Shown: piece after piece, positions 1 through 7,947 of the stretch
How positions within the stretch are numbered: the first letter of the stretch is position 1
Layout: each line of letters begins with the position of its first letter
Notes under the pieces: generated by a model
What the model saw: the letters and a program-made list of their open reading frames with translations, nothing else
Databases searched by the model: none
Told to the model about the DNA's origin: nothing
Translations under genes and position numbers: made by a program
From: Speluncibacter jeojiensis
GTDB lineage: Bacteria > Actinomycetota > Actinomycetes > Mycobacteriales > Mycobacteriaceae
DNA: 64,000 nucleotides
Assembly: GCF_029589495.1 (NCBI RefSeq)
Contig: NZ_JAAIVF010000007.1
Span: forward strand, 1 to 64,000
Direction: 5' to 3'

Positions 1-1098
1 CACGCCGAGCGAGCCGCGCACCGCCACCACAGTGCCCAGGTGTTCGCCACCTGACGGAGCGTTCGACAGCGCCGCGGCACCGGCGGTTCCGCCGTCGACC
101 GCGCGCCGCGAGTACACGTACGTACGTGACGACACCCCGCCTGCCCCATCGGTCGCGGCGCCCAGAGTCCACCCAGATGGGACAGACGGGATCGTCGCAT
201 CCCACGTGGTGACGATCCACACCAGCAGATCCCCAGCTTGCACACCGGCCGGCGGGGTAGCCGACAGGGTCGCCGTGGTGGTCGAAACAGCGAGCGCACC
301 GACGTACGTCGGTGGCGTGCCGGGCGCCGCGGACGCGGTCGCCGGCCGCATGATCCCAGTCGCCTTGATCCGCGGCGCAACCACGGCCGCGCCGGTCTGC
401 TCGCCGCCAGGGAACAGGTTCGGCGACGGGTAGGTGTCGGCACCGGGGTAGGGGGCGGAGAATCCGTGTGCCGCGCGGAGGAACCCAGAACCGAGGAGGC
501 GCGGTGCCCGCAGGCCCTCACCCCGCCCAGTTGCCGGCCGGACACGTCCGATCGCGGTCATGCGAGCCGCGGTGATGGTCACATCGCCCGATGCCGGCCG
601 GACGCGTCCAGTGGCCCGCATCTTCGGTGCAACGATCAGCGCGTCCGCGGATACGACCGCGCTGCGAAGCATCGCGGTGCCCCGCATCTTCGAGGCGATC
701 ACATCGCCGTCGTCGAGGTGGCCCCACTTCAGTGGCGGGATCATGAACCCGGACGCAGTCATGCGCTGCACGGGGGCGACAAGCGCATCTGCGGTCACTG
801 TGGGTGCCACGATCCGCCCGGCCGCAAGCATCCGTCCGGCGGCGATGTCGACGCACGTCGACACCGCGACCGCCTGCGACATCGCACCCGACCCGCGCAT
901 GACGCTAGCGGCCACCAGCGAGTCCGCGCGCGCTGCAGCGGCCCGCATCCGGCCGGCCGCGAGCAGCCGCGAGGCCCGCACCACGGCCGACCGAGTTCCG
1001 TCCCACACGACCTTCTCGCCCAGGTACGCCCGCACCACGTGCCGGGTGCCGACGCGCATGTAGGAGGCCGACTGGCCCCGCTTGAACACTCCCGGCAT
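1..1098 (-). CDS. Phage minor tail / tail-fibre protein, partial (runs off left edge)
   Basis: The frame is open for 366 codons from the ATG at 1098 to the window edge, with no stop in the window. An AGGAGG Shine-Dalgarno lies 8 nt upstream of the ATG. The N-terminus (MPGVFKRGQSASYMRVG, then a 'KVVWDG' motif) is of the kind that opens many actinophage minor tail proteins. Residues about 40-230 carry degenerate repeats built on 'R(L/M)xAxGR(V/M)RPA', suggesting a repetitive beta fibre. Residues about 275-366 resemble a phage adhesion module (GDLLVWIVTTW, PSGWTLG, then YVYSRRA). It probably contributes to host binding at the tail tip. The C-terminus lies outside the window. Confidence 0.75.
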   Translation of the reverse strand, partial: MPGVFKRGQSASYMRVGTRHVVRAYLGEKVVWDGTRSAVVRASRLLAAGRMRAAAARADSLVAASVMRGSGAMSQAVAVSTCVDIAAGRMLAAGRIVAPTVTADALVAPVQRMTASGFMIPPLKWGHLDDGDVIASKMRGTAMLRSAVVSADALIVAPKMRATGRVRPASGDVTITAARMTAIGRVRPATGRGEGLRAPRLLGSGFLRAAHGFSAPYPGADTYPSPNLFPGGEQTGAAVVAPRIKATGIMRPATASAAPGTPPTYVGALAVSTTTATLSATPPAGVQAGDLLVWIVTTWDATIPSVPSGWTLGAATDGAGGVSSRTYVYSRRAVDGGTAGAAALSNAPSGGEHLGTVVAVRGSLGV

Positions 1099-1128
1099 CC
1101 GCCGACCTCCTACCTAGCGTTGCGGTTG

Positions 1129-1572
1129 TCAGGCTGCGGTCAGGCCGGCGAACCCGAGCGCATCCAACGTGACCGCGAACTTGCCCGCCGTGGTCGACAC
1201 GTCGCCACCGAAGTCGATCCACCCGATCAGCGGCTTGTTCGTCGCCGGGGTGTCGTCGTAGATCACCGCATACCGGGCGGTGATCGTCGACGCCGGCCAC
1301 TCCGGGTTCGCGGCGGCGATGTTCACCGTGTCCGTGCCCGCGTCGTAGGTGACCGCAACCGAGTTGAGGGTGAGCCCGCCTGCGGTGTAGCCGGTGCCGA
1401 CCGCCTCGCTCGTCACCTGCGCCTTGTACTGGTGCGCATCCTTGTCCGGCGAGTACGCGGACGTGACGAGCATGATCTTGAGTGTGTCGCCGCCGTTCGC
1501 CGACGATGCGATCTTCACCTCCTTGTTCAGTGCGGACAGGAGGAACTTGCCGTACATGGTTCCGGTGGCCAT
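1129..1572 (-). CDS. Phage structural (minor tail) protein
   Basis: 147 residues, starting at an ATG behind an AGGAG Shine-Dalgarno. The sequence is Thr/Ala/Gly-rich and looks all-beta: 'MATGTMYGKFLLSALNKEVK', then 'DTLKIMLVTSAYSPD' and a 'NPEWPASTITARYAVIY' stretch. Proteins of this look occur among tail-fibre genes of many siphophages. It lies between the fibre gene and a second tail-region gene on the same strand, which supports a virion role. The exact function is not recognised. Confidence 0.6.
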   Translation of the reverse strand: MATGTMYGKFLLSALNKEVKIASSANGGDTLKIMLVTSAYSPDKDAHQYKAQVTSEAVGTGYTAGGLTLNSVAVTYDAGTDTVNIAAANPEWPASTITARYAVIYDDTPATNKPLIGWIDFGGDVSTTAGKFAVTLDALGFAGLTAA

Positions 1573-1581
1573 CGTGTGCTC

Positions 1582-1992
1582 CTAGTTCTCGGTGACGATG
1601 TAGAGGGTCTGTGGGTCGGGGGTAGCGATCTGCTCGTACGCGGCCTGGGTGAGCGCCTGGACGCGGTGCACGTCGCCGCCGTCGCGCACCCATCCAGTAC
1701 CGGGCGGGAGCGCGTCGGGGAGACCAGCGTCGATCAGTGGCCACAGCCGGATCGGTGCCGAGCTGGCCGGGATCACGATGTCGTAGGCGTGGGGTCCGAT
1801 CTGGACGCGCGCCGGGCCGGGGTCGAGGTCGGTGGTGGTGAGCACGCCCGCGACGAGACCGAACGTGTGCCGACGGGTGGTGACAGTGCCGGTGTGGGTG
1901 TCGTTCTCCCGCAGCACCGTCGTCCAGAACGTCACCGTCGACGTGTCAGGGACGCCGGCCAGGTCGGCGATCTGCTCCGAGATGACTGTCAC
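1582..1992 (-). CDS. Phage tail-region protein, unknown function
   Basis: 136 residues. The GTG start at 1992 overlaps the TGA of the upstream 21-residue gene as GTGA, which decides the start. The protein looks all-beta ('STVTFWTTVLREND', 'TRRHTFGLVAGVLTTTDLDPG', 'AYDIVIPASSAPIRL') and lacks a signal peptide or membrane segment. It sits among distal tail genes, so a virion or base-plate role is likely. I do not recognise the family. Confidence 0.55.
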   Translation of the reverse strand: MTVISEQIADLAGVPDTSTVTFWTTVLRENDTHTGTVTTRRHTFGLVAGVLTTTDLDPGPARVQIGPHAYDIVIPASSAPIRLWPLIDAGLPDALPPGTGWVRDGGDVHRVQALTQAAYEQIATPDPQTLYIVTEN

Positions 1993-2054
1993 GCGATCAC
2001 CCGACCGAACTGGTACAGCGCCACGAAGTGCAGCACCTGCCACAACACGAACAT
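1989..2054 (-). CDS. 21-residue hydrophobic peptide
   Basis: This short frame encodes MFVLWQVLHFVALYQFGRVI plus a final A. It has an AGGAGG Shine-Dalgarno 4 nt before its ATG, and its stop overlaps the next GTG start (GTGA). It lies between the 912-bp tail gene, which stops at 2063, and the 136-residue gene. It could be a tiny membrane peptide, or a leader that feeds ribosomes to the next gene. Coding status rests on the Shine-Dalgarno and the overlap only. Confidence 0.45.
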   Translation of the reverse strand: MFVLWQVLHFVALYQFGRVIA

Positions 2055-2062
2055 GGGGCCTC

Positions 2063-2974
2063 CTAGCTGAGGGTGCCGCCGTCGGGGACGGTCGGCGCGT
2101 AGTTGATGTGGTCGACATCGCGGGACCAGCGCGACGCGTACAGGCCGGACTTCTCGGTGCCGCCGATGCACCGCACGTAGCTGCCGTTCGCGCCCCAAAA
2201 CCACGACGACGCGTCCGGGCCCTTCCATGCCATCGACAGCCGTACCGAGCACCAATGGCTCGGCGCGGAAGGATCGTCCGCGGCCGGCATCGGCGGGAGC
2301 ACGAACGTATGCGAGAAGTGCGACGACTGCTGCCGCTCCGGTGGCAACGGACCGTATGGTCCGGAGTCCCAGCTCGTCACCACCGTGGTCGCCTCGAACG
2401 CGCGAGCCGTGATGAGTCCGCCGGCGGCGTCGACCACCTCCACGATGTAGGTGGGGGCGATCGCCTCCTCGATGTGATGGGTCGCGAATACCGGAACGCC
2501 GCCGGGCAGGGTGTAGTAGTAGCGCAGCTCGTCGTGATACGCGCGGTAGGCGACGGACATCATCACGTCGACCCGCCACAGCCCACCGGCCGTGAGCCGG
2601 ATCTGGCCGTGGTACTGGTCTGATGAGTCGATCGCTGCGTTCTTGGCCGGGCCGACCTGGCGGTCGAATGGGACGACGACGGCCGCCTTGTTCTGCGGGA
2701 GCTGCCAGCTGTGCCCCATCACCGCGCACCCGTAGCCGGACGAGTTGTCGAGCAGATCCGTGCGGTCGTTCAGGGTGAGCTGTCCGTCCTTCATCTCGGC
2801 GACCTTCGAGCGGAACTCGCCCTGCTTGGCGCGGAAGTTGTTCTGCGCCTGACCCCACGAGTCCAGCACGGGCGTCTTCATCGCAGCCTTCGCGGACGCT
2901 TCGGTGATGTCCTGGCCGTAGCGGGAGCCGACCACCCACGCGCCGTCCGGTGCGGAACCACCCGGTGTGGTCAC
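2063..2974 (-). CDS. Phage minor tail / putative receptor-binding protein, paralogue B
   Basis: 303 residues. The GTG start overlaps the upstream stop (GTGA). The first 30 residues are identical to those of its neighbour at 2971-3702, and the ends also match (PTVPDGG then TLS or MLS). Both carry 'KDGQL' and 'LxDRTDLL' motifs near residue 65-75 and an 'FSHTFVLP' motif further on, but the middles differ greatly. This pattern of constant ends with variable centres is typical of virion proteins facing the host. No enzymatic motif is visible. Confidence 0.6.
   Translation of the reverse strand: MTTPGGSAPDGAWVVGSRYGQDITEASAKAAMKTPVLDSWGQAQNNFRAKQGEFRSKVAEMKDGQLTLNDRTDLLDNSSGYGCAVMGHSWQLPQNKAAVVVPFDRQVGPAKNAAIDSSDQYHGQIRLTAGGLWRVDVMMSVAYRAYHDELRYYYTLPGGVPVFATHHIEEAIAPTYIVEVVDAAGGLITARAFEATTVVTSWDSGPYGPLPPERQQSSHFSHTFVLPPMPAADDPSAPSHWCSVRLSMAWKGPDASSWFWGANGSYVRCIGGTEKSGLYASRWSRDVDHINYAPTVPDGGTLS
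2886..2973. repeat. 88-bp exact direct repeat, copy 1 (5' end of paralogue B)
   Basis: Positions 2886-2973 are identical base for base to 3614-3701. The repeat covers the start codon region and about 29 codons, and identity breaks immediately outside it on both sides. The lack of even synonymous changes implies recent duplication or ongoing gene conversion. Confidence 0.9.
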
Positions 2975-3702
2975 GACAGCATCCCGCCGTCAGGGACGGT
3001 GGGCAGCACCAGCGCGTTGTCGATGCCGGTCGACCACTTGTTCACCGACAGCGCCGATCTGGTGGTGCCGCCGAAGATCCATGCGCCGGACTGCTGGTGC
3101 TTCAGCTCGAGGTGCACGGCGTAGTTCGGGCCCGGCAGCACGAAGGTGTGACTGAACGCTGCGGTCTCGGCGCCGGCCGACGTGATGACGACATCGAACG
3201 TCTTTCGGGAGAACTCCGTCGATCCAGTCATCACGACGATCGACAGCTGCGCCACCACGAACTGAGTCGACCCGAACCATCCCGGCGGGGGCGGGTAGAA
3301 CGTCACGTGGGCGTCGCAGCGCCACAACCCCTTGGTGCCCATCGTGATGCCGTTCGACTCCGGGGTCGCGTCATCACGCGGGCCGATCTGGGTGTCGAAC
3401 GGAAGTGTGATCCACTTTCCGCCGTTGACGTTCCAGTTCTTCGACATGAACAGGCAGCAGTAGCCGCGGGCGCCCTCGAGCAGATCGGTACGGTCGGACA
3501 GTTCCAGCTGCCCGTCCTTGAGGCCGTCGATCGCCGTGCCCCACGAGTCGAACTCGCCGTGCCACTCTTCCTGCGCCTCGCCCCAGCTGCCCAGCGAGGC
3601 GCCGCGAATGATCGCCTTCGCGGACGCTTCGGTGATGTCCTGGCCGTAGCGGGAGCCGACCACCCACGCGCCGTCCGGTGCGGAACCACCCGGTGTGGTC
3701 AT
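2971..3702 (-). CDS. Phage minor tail / putative receptor-binding protein, paralogue A
   Basis: 243 residues from an ATG at 3702 preceded by GAGGAG. It shares an identical N-terminal 30 residues with the downstream paralogue and the same overall plan: short helical N-terminus, 'DGQLELSDRTDLLEG', a beta-rich middle with 'GLWRCDAHVTF', then 'FSHTFVLP' and 'PTVPDGG'. The two genes look like a tandem duplication that diverged, or whose centres were exchanged. They follow the lysis genes and precede fibre genes, the usual place for host-range proteins. Confidence 0.6.
   Translation of the reverse strand: MTTPGGSAPDGAWVVGSRYGQDITEASAKAIIRGASLGSWGEAQEEWHGEFDSWGTAIDGLKDGQLELSDRTDLLEGARGYCCLFMSKNWNVNGGKWITLPFDTQIGPRDDATPESNGITMGTKGLWRCDAHVTFYPPPPGWFGSTQFVVAQLSIVVMTGSTEFSRKTFDVVITSAGAETAAFSHTFVLPGPNYAVHLELKHQQSGAWIFGGTTRSALSVNKWSTGIDNALVLPTVPDGGMLS
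3614..3701. repeat. 88-bp exact direct repeat, copy 2 (5' end of paralogue A)
   Basis: Second copy of the repeat at 2886-2973; start-to-start distance is 728 bp. Homologous recombination between the copies would delete one complete paralogue while keeping an intact reading frame. Confidence 0.9.
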
Positions 3703-3705
3703 CGG

Positions 3706-4032
3706 CTACTCCTCATGCAGGGGCGGCGGGTCGGGTACGTCGATCCCGGAATCCCGCAGCCGCTTGGCGACGTCGTGGTCCCACTGCGCGTGGGAGCGGA
3801 AGATGACTGCCCGCCTCGCCTTGTCTTCCCGGTCCGCCTTCTTGTGGTCGGCCAGCTCCTTGCCGAGCCGGTCGAGCTGCTTCTGCTGCGTCTCGACCAT
3901 GTTCTGCGCGATGTCCGTGAACACCTTCGCGGTGTCCGCCCGCGTCTTTCGGTGCGCGAGCCACCAGGCGATGATCGCCAAGAAGATCGGCCCGGCGCCG
4001 ATCGCGGCGAGCCAATCCTGGGCGCTATCCAC
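3706..4032 (-). CDS. Membrane-anchored coiled-coil protein in lysis cassette
   Basis: 108 residues. The GTG start overlaps the holin stop by 8 nt. A single N-terminal membrane segment (about residues 8-26, 'LAAIGAGPIFLAIIAWWLA') is followed by basic residues and a charged helical tail ('QQKQLDRLGKELADHKKADRE'). This layout, beside endolysin and holin, fits a second holin-like or lysis-regulating membrane protein. The function is inferred from position and topology only. Confidence 0.55.
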   Translation of the reverse strand: MDSAQDWLAAIGAGPIFLAIIAWWLAHRKTRADTAKVFTDIAQNMVETQQKQLDRLGKELADHKKADREDKARRAVIFRSHAQWDHDVAKRLRDSGIDVPDPPPLHEE

Positions 4033-4411
4033 CGAGCCTGCGCTCGAGGTCACGGCGCGCAGCATCAGCCGCGGCCGCGCCCTGCGCGATCACCGGCGCT
4101 GCAGTCGCGACGACGCGCTGCTGTGCCTGGCTGAGCCGAAGCTGTGCGCGCTGCAGGTTCCTGGCCGCCGACTCGACGTCGGGGACATTCAGAGTCACGG
4201 CAGACTTCGGCGCCGGTGCCGGGGTGCGGTCGACGTGCAGCACCGCGACCACGAGGCCCGCGGCGCCGAGGACCTGCGCGACCAGCCCCAGCCACTGATC
4301 CGACTGATCCGAGGTAATCCACCCGACCGCCGCGCCCGTCGCGAGCACCGCGGCGAGCACCGCGTACACCGCCTGCCGGACCGCCGGCCACTTCGCCATC
4401 AGCGCGCTCAC
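4025..4411 (-). CDS. Holin
   Basis: 128 residues. The GTG start overlaps the endolysin stop (GTGA). Two membrane segments are visible (about residues 10-30, 'VYAVLAAVLATGAAVGWI', and 41-60, 'LGLVAQVLGAAGLVVAVLHV'), followed by a long Ala/Arg/Gln-rich helical tail ending RRDLERRLGG. Size, topology and the place directly after the endolysin match actinophage two-segment holins, which permeabilise the membrane at the end of the lytic cycle. Confidence 0.75.
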   Translation of the reverse strand: MSALMAKWPAVRQAVYAVLAAVLATGAAVGWITSDQSDQWLGLVAQVLGAAGLVVAVLHVDRTPAPAPKSAVTLNVPDVESAARNLQRAQLRLSQAQQRVVATAAPVIAQGAAAADAARRDLERRLGG

Positions 4412-5685
4412 CGCTGCACCCCCAGCTTGTCGGCGAGCTTCTCGGCGAGGCGCTCGGTGCGGTAGGTGGCGGCGTCGATGCACTGCTGGAACGTCGGCAC
4501 ATCGAAGTTCGGCGGCGCGGTTCCATCGGCCGGCGCTATCAGCGACGGACGCTGGCCGCACATCGCAGCGTGGATCGCTCGGGTCTTGTCGAGCAGTTCG
4601 CGCTGCTCGGCGTCGGACAGTGCCATCAGTAGACCTCCCTGGTCGGTGGGGTTGAGGCGCGCGTTCACGCGCCGGATGAACTCGTCCATCGGGAAACCGT
4701 CGCCCGGGTCGGAATGCCCGCCGCCGCGGCGCCCGAAGTCGCGGTGCCCGACAATGCCCTTCGGCCGGATCGGCCAGCCCGAGCGGCCACCGTCGCCGGC
4801 GTACACCGCGGGAATGCCGAACTGCTGGCAGGCCGCCGCCGCGGCTTGGGCGGCGCGGTCGAGCATCGCGGACTCGTTGAGCCCGTCCGCCGTGTCGGTC
4901 GACAGCCACCGGTCCGGCGACCAGCTCGCGTACGACCCGGCCAGGCAGATGTGCACCGCGATGTCGTTGGCCTCCATCGCGGCCCACGGGGCTTCGGTCA
5001 CGGGCACGTTCAGCACGGTGCGCTCGTCGTCGACGGCGAGGTTGTAGGACACCTGGTTCGCGTTGCAGAACCGTGCGAGCCCAATCGCGTCACCGGTGCC
5101 GCCTTCCTGCGTGTGGATGGCGATGTAGTCCGTGCGGACGCGGGGGCCGTTGCTGTTGCCCGTCGCGTTCGCCGGGGTGGTGGGGTTGAACCCGAACAGC
5201 GTGTCGGTGATGCCGTAGTCCGGCACGGTCGCCTCCGGTGTCGTGCCGCGGGTGGCGGCGTCGTAGATGGTCTGCGCCTCGGCCATGCGCTCGTCGTAGC
5301 GGTTCGGGAACGCGGATGCCTGCACGGCCTGCGCCCACCCGCCCGGGGTGCGGTCGGCGAGCTCGTACGGCAGCTTCGCGAGTCGGGCGAAGAACAGGCC
5401 AGCCGAGCTGGTCGGGTCCATGCAAGTGCGGGCGTCCGCCCACCACCACTGCCCGTTCGCTCCGCGCCGCACCTGCTGCTGGAACGCACCGACGCTGAAC
5501 CCATCGAAGCCCACCGCGTCGTGCGGCAGGTCGATACTCTCGGGCACCTTCGGGTTCGCGTAGACCACGATGTTCGTCTCGACGAGCATCGTCGCGATGC
5601 CGATCACGATGCCCCGCGGCGTGATACCGCGGCGTCGGCCCTCCGCGATCACCGCAGCGACGATCTGGTCTCGGGTGTAGTTCAT
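4408..5685 (-). CDS. lysA: Endolysin (LysA) with N-terminal lysozyme-like and amidase_2 domains
   Basis: 425 residues. The ATG at 5685 overlaps the upstream stop (ATGA). Residues about 1-145 look like a lysozyme or transglycosylase-type domain ('GIATMLVETNIVVYANP', 'GFSVGAFQQQVRR'). Residues about 185-330 form an N-acetylmuramoyl-L-alanine amidase (amidase_2/PGRP) fold with zinc-ligand candidates in 'YIAIHTQEGG' and 'GIVGHRDFGRRGGGHSDPG'. The tail from about 355 on is helical and may be a binding or oligomerisation segment. It cleaves host peptidoglycan at lysis, with the holin directly downstream. Confidence 0.85.
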   Translation of the reverse strand: MNYTRDQIVAAVIAEGRRRGITPRGIVIGIATMLVETNIVVYANPKVPESIDLPHDAVGFDGFSVGAFQQQVRRGANGQWWWADARTCMDPTSSAGLFFARLAKLPYELADRTPGGWAQAVQASAFPNRYDERMAEAQTIYDAATRGTTPEATVPDYGITDTLFGFNPTTPANATGNSNGPRVRTDYIAIHTQEGGTGDAIGLARFCNANQVSYNLAVDDERTVLNVPVTEAPWAAMEANDIAVHICLAGSYASWSPDRWLSTDTADGLNESAMLDRAAQAAAAACQQFGIPAVYAGDGGRSGWPIRPKGIVGHRDFGRRGGGHSDPGDGFPMDEFIRRVNARLNPTDQGGLLMALSDAEQRELLDKTRAIHAAMCGQRPSLIAPADGTAPPNFDVPTFQQCIDAATYRTERLAEKLADKLGVQR

Positions 5686-6287
5686 TCGGCCGGCCACCTC
5701 CGCAGGATCTGATCGCGGTGCTTGCCGGTCATCTCCACCGCCAACACCCGCCGCCGCTCCTGCTCACCGGCCGCCATGAGGTAGCCGTTGACAGTCGAGG
5801 GGGAGTGGTCGCCGGGCTGGAACAGCTCACGCGCACCGGCCACTGCAGCGACGTCCGCCACTGGCGGCTTGTCCTTGACGACGCCGGTGTAGCGCAGCTG
5901 CTCCGCGACCACCTCCTGCTCGTGCGGGGTGTAGTCGTCCATGTTCGGGATCGACACAGGGCTCGGGTCGTCGTCGTCAACCGGCACCCACGCCGCGGAC
6001 CCGTTCAGCGTGTGCTGCTGCCCGCGGTACGGGGCCCGGAACTTCAGCTTCGGCTCGGGCAGCTGCGAGACGTGGATCATCCCGTTCTCGTCGGCGAGCT
6101 GCGCGATCGTCGGGGCGTGCACGAACGCAAGATCGACCAGCCGCTGTGACCACAACTCCCGGGTGTCCGGGTGCATCGTGAACCCCTGGCCGGCCCCGCC
6201 GAACGGCAGCGCGACGAGTGCCCACTGGAAGCACTGCCGCGGATCGTCCTGATCGCACGTCTCGAGCGTTGGGAGACGCTCGCCCAT
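5682..6287 (-). CDS. Phage gene-29-family protein (DUF2744-like)
   Basis: 201 residues. The ATG directly follows the TAG of the upstream tail gene with no gap. It starts 'MGERLPTLETCDQDDPRQCFQWALVALP' with further features 'MHPDTRELWSQRLVDLAF' and an 'HPDTRELWS'-type core, as in the DUF2744 / phage gene 29 family found beside tail genes of mycobacteriophage-like viruses. The role is unknown. The position between distal tail and lysis genes suggests a virion or assembly function. Confidence 0.65.
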   Translation of the reverse strand: MGERLPTLETCDQDDPRQCFQWALVALPFGGAGQGFTMHPDTRELWSQRLVDLAFVHAPTIAQLADENGMIHVSQLPEPKLKFRAPYRGQQHTLNGSAAWVPVDDDDPSPVSIPNMDDYTPHEQEVVAEQLRYTGVVKDKPPVADVAAVAGARELFQPGDHSPSTVNGYLMAAGEQERRRVLAVEMTGKHRDQILRRWPAE

Positions 6288-7934
6288 CTACATCACCCCC
6301 AGTTCCTTGAGCATCGACAGGAAGTCCTGCAGCATCGAGAACGCCTTCATCACCGGGTCCTCGAATTGCCTTGCGCCGATGGTGATCTTCCAGTTCGGTG
6401 TCGTGGACCGATCCCACGCGAGCACCAGCTCGCTGACGCGGTCGACGAAGATCTTCCCGGGCATTTCCCGGATCGTTGTTCCGATGCGGTCGCCGAGGAA
6501 GAAGTGCCCGTGCCCGCGTTCACCGATCCGCCACGGACAGCCGTCTGCGATGGTGACCGTGTGGGATGTGGTGCCGCGGGTCTGGTACATGCCGGTGCGC
6601 ATCGCCAGCAGCCACGCCAGGGTGTACGCCCGGTCCGCACCGTCCGCCCACTTCTCGTGGTAGTGTGACCAGCCCAAAGCCTGTGCGCGACTGACGTTCT
6701 TCCACTTGCCGAACGCGAGGATCGTGTCGGTGTACAGCGGCTTGAGCACCGCATCGATCGCGCCGCCCAACGGTGGGACGCCGGGGATCATCGCCGTGAG
6801 GTCGCCGACCGTCTGGATCGCTGCGGAGATCAGCTCGTTCACGCCGGGCATTGAGTGCCCGCCCGCGACCACCCCGACATCAGTCGGGGGTTTGATCGAG
6901 AACGACGACGACTGAATCCCGGTGTGCGGTCCGTCGCGGAACACGACCGCCGGCATCGACGGGACCGTGCCCATCCAGCCCGGCTCCCGGTACTGCGCAG
7001 GGATGTTCGGGTCCGGCACAGTCTCCACGGTCTCGTCGAGCCCGTTGCCGCCGATGTTGACCAGCTCGCGGATCAGGCCGCCGAACAGGTCGCCACCGAA
7101 CGATGTGCCGGTGTTCCACGCGGACTTGTCGACCAGGTCGAACACGAGGCAGCCGTGCCGCACGTTCGCGCCCGGCCACGGGGGAGGGTCGCCCTTGAGG
7201 TGGCGGCGGCACTCCCACGACAACTGCGCGTCGTCGACGGTGTTCTTCCCGACGTCGTGCATGTTCTTGAACCGGGCGTGCACGATCGCGCCCACTGACC
7301 GGTCCGGCTCGAGGTCAGGCTTGACGACCATCGACCAGGTGGACTGGTCGAGGTTGTTCCACTTTGACGGGTCCATCGGATTGTCCGGCAGCATCCACAG
7401 CGACGCCTCGAGCCGAAGGATGTTCACGAACAGCGTCGTTTTCAGCGCCCACTTCGCCGGCCCGAACAGCACCCACAGGCGCGGGAACTGGATCTCCGCC
7501 GGCAGGAACGGATTCGACCAGGCGAGGATGTGTTTCAGTTCCTCGTAGTCGTGCTTGAAGATGATCCGGCAGGTCCGCTGTCCCTGCTCGTTCGTGACGA
7601 TGAGGACGTCGTCCATTCGTCCGGACCAGCGGGCGCCGTCCTTGTCGACGGTGACGTGGATGTTCTGCGTGGACCGGTTGTGGACCTCGTACGCCCAGCG
7701 GGACAGGAAGTAGTCGACCGGCATCTCGATCGAGGCTGTTCCGGTCTCGTTGTCGAGCCACTGGAAGTTCGCGGAGTTCTCGCGCTTGCAGATCCCGCGC
7801 AGATTCCAGTTGCCGTCCCACAGCCGGACCAGCGGCGGTGCGATCCGCTGGACTCGGTCCTCGCGGAGCCGGTCGGCGATCTCGGCGAACGCGGAATCGA
7901 AGTCGATCTGCGGGTCGATCGTTGGTGCCGTCAC
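6288..7934 (-). CDS. Minor tail protein, ReqiPepy6 Gp37-like
   Basis: 548 residues. The GTG at 7934 has GGAGG 6 nt upstream. It resembles the Gp37-like distal tail protein of Rhodococcus siphophages: 'VRLWDGNWNLRGIC' opening, 'ANFQWLDNETGTASIEMP', 'HVTVDKDGARWSGRMDDV', then a Gly/Pro-rich linker and a C-terminal domain with 'LGWSHYHEKWADGADRAYTLAWLLA'. Such proteins sit at the tail tip after the distal tail protein and probably form the hub. No separate hydrolase motif is seen. Confidence 0.75.
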   Translation of the reverse strand: MTAPTIDPQIDFDSAFAEIADRLREDRVQRIAPPLVRLWDGNWNLRGICKRENSANFQWLDNETGTASIEMPVDYFLSRWAYEVHNRSTQNIHVTVDKDGARWSGRMDDVLIVTNEQGQRTCRIIFKHDYEELKHILAWSNPFLPAEIQFPRLWVLFGPAKWALKTTLFVNILRLEASLWMLPDNPMDPSKWNNLDQSTWSMVVKPDLEPDRSVGAIVHARFKNMHDVGKNTVDDAQLSWECRRHLKGDPPPWPGANVRHGCLVFDLVDKSAWNTGTSFGGDLFGGLIRELVNIGGNGLDETVETVPDPNIPAQYREPGWMGTVPSMPAVVFRDGPHTGIQSSSFSIKPPTDVGVVAGGHSMPGVNELISAAIQTVGDLTAMIPGVPPLGGAIDAVLKPLYTDTILAFGKWKNVSRAQALGWSHYHEKWADGADRAYTLAWLLAMRTGMYQTRGTTSHTVTIADGCPWRIGERGHGHFFLGDRIGTTIREMPGKIFVDRVSELVLAWDRSTTPNWKITIGARQFEDPVMKAFSMLQDFLSMLKELGVM

Positions 7935-7947
7935 CGGTCACCTCCTC

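Noticed and set aside
1-500. Left attachment site of the prophage
   Set aside because: No copy of the tRNA-Arg 3' half occurs there; a tail-fibre gene runs through the edge, so the prophage continues outside.
238-4134. Long plus-strand frames of 610 and 394 codons opposite the tail and lysis genes
   Set aside because: They are Arg/His/Gly-rich antisense frames caused by high GC, have no recognisable motif, and the minus-strand genes show Shine-Dalgarno sites and stop/start overlaps.
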